A stretch of DNA of 51,682 nt from Candidatus Obscuribacter sp. GTDB lineage: Bacteria > Cyanobacteriota > Vampirovibrionia > Obscuribacterales > Obscuribacteraceae. The notes below the pieces were generated by a model. The model saw only the letters and a program-made list of their open reading frames with translations, did no database searches and had not been told where the DNA came from. The DNA lies in the NCBI GenBank assembly GCA_021772135.1, contig JADYXQ010000157.1, forward strand, positions 1 to 51,682, read 5' to 3'. Below are positions 42,493 to 49,738 of this stretch, piece by piece (position 1 is the stretch's first letter; each line of letters starts with the position of its first letter). Position numbers and translations under genes: made by a program.

Positions 42493-44577
42493 TCAACCAT
42501 TGACTTTCTCTCCGGTCAGGGCGCACTGCAGCTCAAAAGCATCTTTTATGCGGCCTTTTAAATTGAGGCTGGTGCAGCTTTTAATTAGATCGCTCAGTTG
42601 CTCCAACTCATTGCTTGAGAGATCTTGCAACGACGATTGTGAAATCGGCTCAGGATCGCTGCCTGTGGCCAGATAAAAAAGTGTGGCGCCGAGGGCGTAA
42701 ATATCGCTCGCCTCACAGGCCTTGCCTCGAAATTGTTCTGGCGGCACATAGGCATGCTTGCCCACGATAGTGCCGGTTTTGCCGTCGTCTTTATCCCATT
42801 GCCGTGCCACATTGAAGTCAATCAACTTGAGCTTGCCGTCTTCCTTGCGAATCAAATTGTCTGGTGTGAAGTCGCGATGAATAATTTGTTTGCTATGCAA
42901 GAAAGTCAAAATTGCCGTCATCTGTTGCGCCAGATCCAAAGTCTCCGCAGCTGTGAACGCCCCTTTTTCAGCGACAAAATGGCGCAGACTCATGCCTTTT
43001 ATATATTCAAGCACGAGATAACAGCGTTTGTCTTCAATAAAATAGTCACGCATGCCGACGATGTGTTCGCTCTCGAGCTCTTTTAAAAGTCTGGCTTCTC
43101 GCTCAAATCTTTCCACAGATTCTTGCTGTATCTCTTTGTCAATAAATGGAGGAATGAGCGTTTCTTTGAGCACCACATCCGATACTATACCGCTATTGAT
43201 TTCTTTTAGATCTTGCGCCAGATAAGCGACGCCTTCACCCCCCACAGCAAGAGTTGAGACAACCTCATAGCGGCCTTGATAAAGCTGATGACCAGTTTCC
43301 AGCGGGTCAAGATTAATGCGTGACGTGCTGGTCAGCGATTGCAGCCATAATTCAGTGTAAGATTTATCTTGCGATGGCCGCAATGATTCGGTCAGCTGTG
43401 CTTCAACGGTGGAGCTGCCCGCAAAGCGTTCTATGGCCGATGCCAGTTGTGTGCGGTCTTGTGCGCTCACTGCCGACAGTGGCACACGTAAAAGCTCGCC
43501 TTTTTTGCTACTAAAGACAATAGACCACTTACCGGGATCGGCAGTGCCTTGCCTGGCGTTGAGTGCCACATGTTCCACATCTTTCCACTGCACTGATTTA
43601 GCATTGATTGACCAGAGATAGCTCCATTTATCCAGCGATATGCCTTCGCTATTGACGGTCAATTTATTAGGGCTGAGAAAGCTCGAGCTGAAAAATTTAT
43701 ACAAGAAATAGGTGAATACACAAAAGAGCAAAGTGGCGCTAAGGGGTGAATTGACATAGTAGAAAACACGCTCAAACAGCGACAGGCCTGCGCCGGCAGA
43801 CTCGCCAAAATAGGTTATTAGCTTGATTAGCTGATTGTAAAACTCCTGATTGGCACTGACATTGGCGTAGTCGCGCAGAGCGTTGTACATGACAAAATTG
43901 AAATAGAGCCATAAAGGTGACGCCAGAATTACAGTACCTATGGGGCCGACTACGCGCGACCATTCATAGACAGTGTGTTCCAGTACCGCAGGCAGCTCTT
44001 CTACCAGAGGCATGGCGTGATATTTTACTTCTAAGTGTTCAGGGTCTTGAATGTGTGCCACTACCAGTGGTTTGCGTGCGCGCAAGACACGCTCTACTTC
44101 ATCGTCCACTTTCAGGTGAGAGACTTTGCGGCTGAGCAGGCTAATCAATCCTTCCATGTCTTGCCAGGTCATTGAAGCCATGAAGAGCACAATTTCAGCT
44201 TTAGCAATGCTTTCTTTTTGATCTTCAGCAAATTCAAGTACTAGTCGTGATGGCACAACCGACATGGCATAACCAAGTTTGATGCGTTTCAAATTACTCA
44301 GCGAATGGCAACCCATGCCAAAATATATTTTGTTGTCATCGATTAACACCGCCCGCCTGAATAAATCGCGGCAAAAATAGATACCGCCGAAAATGATCAC
44401 CAGACAAAATCCGACAGTGTCCCAAATTGCTGGAAATTGCCGCATGAATGGCCCGAAAGGCAATATGAAAAGAAAGGCCCAGATAGGCGTGAGAAAAACA
44501 GCCTTCCACCAGGTGGCCATGGCGGATAGTTCGCGGTCATGATCGAATGAGACTGCTTTTAGGCGGGGCATGGTCAA
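42493..44577 (-). CDS. Membrane-anchored kinase with two membrane/PH-like units and C-terminal Hanks kinase
   Basis: 694 residues. Two hydrophobic pairs are seen (about 23-80 and about 215-305), each followed by a PH-like beta region (VLIDDNKIYFG...VLEFAED; LTVNSEGISLD...VQWKDVEHVAL). The paralogue downstream has only one such unit. Then come the linker YTELWLQSL...DPLETG and the kinase: VGGEGVAYLA, Lys in VVLKET, catalytic loop HRDFTPDN (Thr instead of Lys), DFN instead of DFG (LIDFNVAR), and [12 protein letters not shown]. Asp in both motifs is kept, so activity is possible. The two genes are nearly contiguous and share HTELW/YTELW and EQFRGKA, so they arose by duplication. HtrA lies upstream. 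Confidence 0.87.
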   Translation of the reverse strand: MTMPRLKAVSFDHDRELSAMATWWKAVFLTPIWAFLFILPFGPFMRQFPAIWDTVGFCLVIIFGGIYFCRDLFRRAVLIDDNKIYFGMGCHSLSNLKRIKLGYAMSVVPSRLVLEFAEDQKESIAKAEIVLFMASMTWQDMEGLISLLSRKVSHLKVDDEVERVLRARKPLVVAHIQDPEHLEVKYHAMPLVEELPAVLEHTVYEWSRVVGPIGTVILASPLWLYFNFVMYNALRDYANVSANQEFYNQLIKLITYFGESAGAGLSLFERVFYYVNSPLSATLLFCVFTYFLYKFFSSSFLSPNKLTVNSEGISLDKWSYLWSINAKSVQWKDVEHVALNARQGTADPGKWSIVFSSKKGELLRVPLSAVSAQDRTQLASAIERFAGSSTVEAQLTESLRPSQDKSYTELWLQSLTSTSRINLDPLETGHQLYQGRYEVVSTLAVGGEGVAYLAQDLKEINSGIVSDVVLKETLIPPFIDKEIQQESVERFEREARLLKELESEHIVGMRDYFIEDKRCYLVLEYIKGMSLRHFVAEKGAFTAAETLDLAQQMTAILTFLHSKQIIHRDFTPDNLIRKEDGKLKLIDFNVARQWDKDDGKTGTIVGKHAYVPPEQFRGKACEASDIYALGATLFYLATGSDPEPISQSSLQDLSSNELEQLSDLIKSCTSLNLKGRIKDAFELQCALTGEKVNG

Positions 44578-44640
44578 ACCTGGGTTTTAACCATTGTACC
44601 CAGCATTAGATGCACCATTAGATGTAGATTTAGATGGCGT

Positions 44641-45843
44641 TTAGTGGGGGCGATTTTTCATTTCGCCCACGGCGACCTTCACGGTCAAGTCTTTGCCCCC
44701 GCGAGAAATCTGCAAAACTGTGGTATCGCCAATTTTATGGCTGCGCACGCAGGCTCTTAATTCCTCGGCAGCATTAAGGCTTTTGCCGTCGGCACTGGTG
44801 ACAATGTCTCCTTCTTCAATGCCAGCTTGGGCCGCCGGACTTCCGGCGGTTAACCGGGCCACTCGCACTCCAGTGATACCGGGGGGCAGCGATAGAGCCT
44901 GCACAATCTCCGGTGAAAGGTCTTGCATCACAATTCCCACATAGGGCCGCTTCACCTGGCCGCTGGCGAGCAGCTGCTGAACTGTGTCTTCGAACACTTC
45001 AGAAGGTATGGCAAAACCGATATTTTGAATTTGCTGCCCGCCTCGCGCCGATGAAACCGCAGTGTTGATGCCGATTACTTCTCCTTGAATGTTGAGCAGG
45101 GGGCCTCCGGAATTGCCTGGATTAATGGCGGCATCGGTTTGAATAAGCTGACCGCGTTCTGATATTTCAAATAGCGAGCGGCCCAATGCGCTAATAATGC
45201 CTAAAGTAACCGAATGGTCTAGCCCGGCAGGTGAGCCTATAGCGATGGCCCAGTCGCCCGGGCGCACATTTTTGCTGGCGCCGATTCGCGCCACCGGCAG
45301 GCCTGTAGCGTTAATTTTGACCAGAGCCAGGTCATTAAGTTCGTCGCGACCCACTACTTTGCCTTCGAAGACGCGCTTGTCTGAAAGGGTGACTTTGATC
45401 TGATTGGCACGACCGACTACGTGATTATTGGTCAAAATCAGGCCGTCCGCTTTTATTATCAGACCCGAGCCGACGCCGCGCTGCCGAGCTTCTTGCACAG
45501 GCTGGCGCAAAAGAAATTGCTCTTCGCCATTGGTGACTATCTGAGGCTGGGGCTCATAAGTGATGATATTGGTGATGTCGATATTGACTACCCACTGCCC
45601 GGCTTCTTGAGCGATATCGGCAATGGTGCTGGCTCCAATGGCCCCTTTGGCGCCGCTCAATGTGGGTAAGGACGTGCCTGGAGCGGCATGTCTCACGGTG
45701 TCGATCTCACTGCCTTTACTGCTGACCGGAAAGTTACTTTGCCGTCCAGCGTAAAATGCTGTAGCGATGGCGGCACCTATAATAGCCCCGATGGCGAGAG
45801 AGCTGCGACTTATAGCTCCAGTTTTTGTTCTTCTTGCTTTCAT
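44641..45843 (-). CDS. HtrA/Deg-type serine protease
   Basis: 400 residues. An uncleaved N-terminal membrane anchor (IGAIIGAAIATAFYAG) is followed by a trypsin-like domain with His141 (LTNNHVV), Asp171 (LNDLALVKI) and Ser245 (INPGNSGGPLL), then one PDZ domain (about 295-395, YVGIVMQDLSPE...SPAAQAGIEEGDIV). It degrades or refolds damaged envelope proteins. The layout resembles cyanobacterial HhoA/HtrA. The minus-strand TATAAT close before the ATG could be its -10. It is divergent from the TPR gene at 45915 and upstream of the two membrane kinases. Confidence 0.94.
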   Translation of the reverse strand: MKARRTKTGAISRSSLAIGAIIGAAIATAFYAGRQSNFPVSSKGSEIDTVRHAAPGTSLPTLSGAKGAIGASTIADIAQEAGQWVVNIDITNIITYEPQPQIVTNGEEQFLLRQPVQEARQRGVGSGLIIKADGLILTNNHVVGRANQIKVTLSDKRVFEGKVVGRDELNDLALVKINATGLPVARIGASKNVRPGDWAIAIGSPAGLDHSVTLGIISALGRSLFEISERGQLIQTDAAINPGNSGGPLLNIQGEVIGINTAVSSARGGQQIQNIGFAIPSEVFEDTVQQLLASGQVKRPYVGIVMQDLSPEIVQALSLPPGITGVRVARLTAGSPAAQAGIEEGDIVTSADGKSLNAAEELRACVRSHKIGDTTVLQISRGGKDLTVKVAVGEMKNRPH

Positions 45844-45914
45844 AACCTTTATTATATTGAACTCGTCACCGTTCTCCGTGGTTGACTACCCGTTAGCAAA
45901 GTTCTTTGACAAAT

Positions 45915-46811
45915 ATGAATACGCGTCCGCTTTCAGTCTCTCCCGTAGCTGTAATCACAGTGGCCATTGTGCTGGCTGTCGGCATTGCCGCCTATTTCCA
46001 TTATTCACATCTGTCGGTAGGCGGTTTTGTCCTCGGTAAGAAGGAAGATAAATCGTTATCGACGGCCCGTCTGGTGGAAAAGGCCGACAGAGAAAGCCGT
46101 GCCGGGAATTTTAAAGCCGCTCTGGCAGCCATTGATGAAGCAATCAGAATTGATAAGGCCGACATTCGGCTGCTGCATAAACGTGGCAACATTTATATGT
46201 CTATGCACGACAATGATCGTGCTATCGAAAATTTCTCGCTTTCCCTTGCTCTAAATGCGCTCAACGATCAGGCTTTGCTCGACCGAGGTTCATGTTATTT
46301 TGCCACCCGTGCTTATCAAAGGGCCATGGCTGATTACCAGACCATTCTGACAATTAAAGAGAGCCGTTACCGCAAAGAGGCAAAGCTGGGAGAAGCGCTC
46401 TGTCACTATAGTCTGGGACAATATGGTCTGGCCATTCATCAATGTCGCGATCTGGTGAAAAGTTATCCTGGTTATATTAAAGCGCTGGAAGTCCTCGCAA
46501 ATTCTTATTTGAGTGAGGCCAGTTATCTTGACGCCATTGATACTTATACTCGCGGATTGCGCCTTGATCATAAAAATGGCGATTTGTATTATGGTCGCGC
46601 TTTAGCCTATTACAAAAATCATATGGCTGAAAAAGCGCTCAGCGACTTGAAAAAAGTTGTTGAACTTTGCCCGCAAAATATCGACTATCACTTGAAGTTA
46701 GCCACAGTTGCCAAAGATTTAAAACAGCCCGAACTGGCCCAGAGTGAAGCCAAAGCGGTGCTTAAACTTTCACCCGACAATAAAGAAGCTCAAGCTATAC
46801 TCGCCCAATAG
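45915..46811 (+). CDS. Membrane-anchored TPR protein
   Basis: 298 residues. One N-terminal membrane helix (VAVITVAIVLAVGIAAYFHY) and then about six TPRs to the C-terminus: GNFKAALAAIDEAIRIDKAD, NDRAIENFSLSLALNALND, and AYQRAMADYQTIL..., ending LAQSEAKAVLKLSPDNKEAQ. TPRs usually bind partners. I prefer the ATG at 45915; a TTG three codons upstream is possible. No Shine-Dalgarno is evident. It starts 72 bp from the HtrA start, and a shared regulatory region is likely. Confidence 0.82.
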   Translation: MNTRPLSVSPVAVITVAIVLAVGIAAYFHYSHLSVGGFVLGKKEDKSLSTARLVEKADRESRAGNFKAALAAIDEAIRIDKADIRLLHKRGNIYMSMHDNDRAIENFSLSLALNALNDQALLDRGSCYFATRAYQRAMADYQTILTIKESRYRKEAKLGEALCHYSLGQYGLAIHQCRDLVKSYPGYIKALEVLANSYLSEASYLDAIDTYTRGLRLDHKNGDLYYGRALAYYKNHMAEKALSDLKKVVELCPQNIDYHLKLATVAKDLKQPELAQSEAKAVLKLSPDNKEAQAILAQ

Positions 46812-46894
46812 ATGAGGCCGGAAACTTTCGGAACAAAGTACAAGGTGATAGGTCACAATGTTGACTGGACACATTTTTCAATACGGAAGTATGG

Positions 46895-47959
46895 ATGGCC
46901 GAAGATCTTGTCAGAGTTTCAGACCGGGGCCTCTACTGTCAGCACGGTGATTTTTACATTGATCCCTGGCGGCCGGTCAACCGTGCCCTGATTACTCACG
47001 GACATTCAGATCACGCGCGCATGGGTTCTACCTCATACTTGTGTCACATCGACGCTAAAGGCATTTTGCGTTCGCGCTTGGGAGAAGACGCGCTGCTTGA
47101 AACCATCGATTATGGCACGCCGGTCAAAATCAAAGACGTCTATGTTTCTTTTCACCCGGCCGGTCACATTCTTGGATCATCGCAAATTCGCATAGAATAT
47201 CGCGGCCAGATTTGTGTGGTTTCTGGTGATTATAAAACTCAGGCCGACCCCACCTGCCCGGCCATTGAACCTGTGCGCTGTCATACTTTCATTACCGAAT
47301 CAACTTTTGGTTTACCAATTTATCGCTTTCCTGAAAATCATGTGATCGCCGCCGAAGTCAATGAATGGTGGCAGGCTAATGCGGCGGCCGGAAAAGTAAG
47401 TTTGCTTTACGCCTATTCTCTCGGTAAAGCCCAGCGTTTACTTGCCAGTGTTGATGCCAGTATTGGCCCCATATATACTCATGGAGCGGTAGAAGCATTG
47501 AACGCCGTTTACCGCGGCTGTGGCGTCTATTTACCAGAGACTATCTACGTATCAAACGATGTCAAAAAAGAAGTGCTTGGAAAGGCTGGTGCTCTTGTGG
47601 TGGCACCGCCTAATACTCAAGACAGTTTGTGGTCGCGCAAATTCGGCAAGAGTTCTGATGCATTTGCCTCAGGATGGATGAGGGTAAGAGGGGCCCGGCG
47701 CCGGCGATCGCTTGACCGCGGTTTTGTCATGTCAGATCACGCCGACTGGCCTGGTCTTATCGCCACCATCGCCGCTACTGGTGCCGAGCGAGTACTTGTC
47801 ACCCACGGCTATACACCGCCCCTGGTGCGTTATCTCTCTGATTTAGGTATTGACGCCCAGGCTCTTGAAACTGCGTATACCGGTGAAGAAGAAGAGAGAA
47901 AAGAGCAAATTGCGGAGCATGAACATGCAGCAGATCATGAACACGGTGAAGAGCAATGA
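46895..47959 (+). CDS. Ligase-associated DNA exonuclease (metallo-beta-lactamase/beta-CASP fold)
   Basis: 354 residues. The zinc site is HGHSDHA (His35, His37, Asp39, His40), followed by HPAGHILGSSQIRIEY, VVSGDYK and the C-terminal SDHADW and VTHGYT. The ligase-associated subgroup is recognised from the opening (VRVSDRGLYCQHGDFYIDPWRPV) and the neighbours: the DNA ligase overlaps it by 4 nt and the Lhr-like helicase follows. This gene set is thought to act in DNA repair. The tail is His/Glu-rich (EHEHAADHEHGEEQ), possibly metal-binding. Confidence 0.92.
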   Translation: MAEDLVRVSDRGLYCQHGDFYIDPWRPVNRALITHGHSDHARMGSTSYLCHIDAKGILRSRLGEDALLETIDYGTPVKIKDVYVSFHPAGHILGSSQIRIEYRGQICVVSGDYKTQADPTCPAIEPVRCHTFITESTFGLPIYRFPENHVIAAEVNEWWQANAAAGKVSLLYAYSLGKAQRLLASVDASIGPIYTHGAVEALNAVYRGCGVYLPETIYVSNDVKKEVLGKAGALVVAPPNTQDSLWSRKFGKSSDAFASGWMRVRGARRRRSLDRGFVMSDHADWPGLIATIAATGAERVLVTHGYTPPLVRYLSDLGIDAQALETAYTGEEEERKEQIAEHEHAADHEHGEEQ

Positions 47960-49584
47960 AAGCCTTTGTCGAATTATATAAAGAGATTGACCGCACCACC
48001 AAAACTAACGAAAAGTTAGAAGCTCTGGTCAAATATTTTAAACAGGCGAGCGACAGCGACTCTGCCTGGGCCGTTTTCTTTCTCACCGGGCGCAAACTGC
48101 GGCGACTGGTGCCCACCGAACTGATGCGACAGTTGACTATCAGTTTGGCCGGCATCGCACCCTGGCTCTTTCAAGAATGCTATGACAACGTGGGGGATCT
48201 GGGCGAGACCATGGCCCTGCTTTTGCCAGATAAGCAATCAGAAATGGACCTCAACCTGACTGAGTTTGTGGAACAGAAGCTGCTGGTGCTGCGCAACTTT
48301 AGCGACTTAGCCACTGCTCAACTTTTAGAGGCCACCTGGCTCGAACTCGATATCGATCAGAAATTTATTTTCAACAAACTGATTACAGGCGGATTTCGTG
48401 TGGGCGTATCGCAGCAGATGGTGACTAAGGCTCTGGCCACTGTCTCTAATATTGATGCCAATGTGGTGGCACACCGGCTTATGGGGCACTGGGAGCCGAC
48501 ACCGCAGTGGTATGCCAATCTGCTGGCTCTAGAAACTGAAGACGCTGCAGTATCGACGCCATATCCTTTTTATCTGGCTTACCCTTTGCAAGACGAACCA
48601 GAAACACTAGGTGACATCAATGAATTTCAAATTGAGTGGAAATGGGACGGCATTCGCGCCCAGATTATCAAACGCGATGGCCAGGTATTTATCTGGTCAC
48701 GCGGTGAAGAGTTAATCAGCGAACGCTTTCCTGAGATTCTCACAGCGGCCTCCCGCCTGCCTAATGGCAGTGTTATTGATGGCGAAATTCTAGCCTGGAA
48801 AGAAGGAGACGTTTTGCCGTTCGCCATGTTGCAAACGAGAATCGGCCGCAAGAGTGTGGGCAAAAAGCTGCTGGCCGATGTGCCCTGCATTTTCATGGCT
48901 TTCGATATTATTGAAATTGGCGGGGTGGACATTCGCCAGTCAACTATGAAAGAGCGGCGTCATCATTTGCTTAGCGTGCTCACACCAGGCCAGTGCGACG
49001 AAGCCCCCAGTTGTCGCGACACACTGAGCGAGCATCTACGTGTCTCCGCTCAACTGATGGCAGGGTCATGGGAAGAGCTTGCCACCATGCGCCTTGATAG
49101 CCGCAAGTTAAAAGTTGAAGGAGTAATGCTGAAAAAGCATGACTCTATATATGGTGTAGGCCGCCGACGCGGCGACTGGTGGAAATGGAAGATTAATCCG
49201 CTCTCCATGGACGCCGTGCTTGTTTATGCCCAGCGCGGACACGGCCGGCGGGCCAGTCTTTATACCGACTATACTTTCGCTGTCTGGCAAGAGGGCAAGC
49301 TCGTGCCCATTGCCAAGGCCTATTCCGGTTTGACCGACGAAGAGATTCGATCTGTCGATGATTATGTACGCAAGAACACCGTGGAGAAATTTGGACCGGT
49401 GCGCACGGTCAAACCAGGGTTGGTATTTGAAATTGCTTTTGAAGGCATACAGAAGTCGCCCCGACACAAATCTGGTATTGCCGTGCGTTTTCCGCGCATT
49501 GCTCGCTTGCGGCTAGACAAACCCATCGAGGAGGCCGATACCCTGGTGCAATTGCAGGGAATGCTGGAAGTTTATGGAAAATGA
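47956..49584 (+). CDS. ATP-dependent DNA ligase
   Basis: 542 residues. The N-terminal DNA-binding region runs to about residue 200. The nucleotidyltransferase motif I is EWKWDGIRAQ with the AMP-accepting Lys229, then WSRGEELISERFPEI, GEILAW and KVEGVMLKKHDSIY (motif IV region), WWKWKINP (motif V), and an OB-fold C-terminus. It belongs to the bacterial class encoded beside a beta-CASP exonuclease and Lhr-like helicase. It starts in a 4-nt ATGA overlap. This is not the NAD-dependent replicative LigA. Confidence 0.94.
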   Translation: MKAFVELYKEIDRTTKTNEKLEALVKYFKQASDSDSAWAVFFLTGRKLRRLVPTELMRQLTISLAGIAPWLFQECYDNVGDLGETMALLLPDKQSEMDLNLTEFVEQKLLVLRNFSDLATAQLLEATWLELDIDQKFIFNKLITGGFRVGVSQQMVTKALATVSNIDANVVAHRLMGHWEPTPQWYANLLALETEDAAVSTPYPFYLAYPLQDEPETLGDINEFQIEWKWDGIRAQIIKRDGQVFIWSRGEELISERFPEILTAASRLPNGSVIDGEILAWKEGDVLPFAMLQTRIGRKSVGKKLLADVPCIFMAFDIIEIGGVDIRQSTMKERRHHLLSVLTPGQCDEAPSCRDTLSEHLRVSAQLMAGSWEELATMRLDSRKLKVEGVMLKKHDSIYGVGRRRGDWWKWKINPLSMDAVLVYAQRGHGRRASLYTDYTFAVWQEGKLVPIAKAYSGLTDEEIRSVDDYVRKNTVEKFGPVRTVKPGLVFEIAFEGIQKSPRHKSGIAVRFPRIARLRLDKPIEEADTLVQLQGMLEVYGK

Positions 49585-49622
49585 GATAGTTCAGGGGTGT
49601 GTGAATAGCGCCCCTAAGAAAT

Positions 49623-49666
49623 TTTACAACCTCGAGGTTGTATCTTTATACAACTCATAAGTTGTA
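49623..49666 (+). promoter_or_regulatory. Promoter with two identical-format palindromic operators before the helicase gene
   Basis: TACAAC-CTCGAG-GTTGTA (49625-49642) is a perfect 18-bp palindrome. Seven bases on, TACAAC-TCATAA-GTTGTA (49649-49666) repeats the half-sites and the 6-bp spacing. A possible promoter, TTTACA (49623-49628) with 18 bp to TATACA (49647-49652), runs through both, so a bound dimer would cover -35 and -10. The regulator is not identified. The helicase start is 73 bp downstream. Confidence 0.6.
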
Positions 49667-49738
49667 GAAGAGGGTCTAGGCGACTGTTTTAAATATCCCG
49701 GGCCGAGCCGGCAATATGGGGCTAAAATAACCTTATCT

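Noticed and set aside
49593-49615. AGGGG...CCCCT hairpin as ligase terminator
   Set aside because: The stem is only 5 bp and no T-tract follows, so termination is doubtful.
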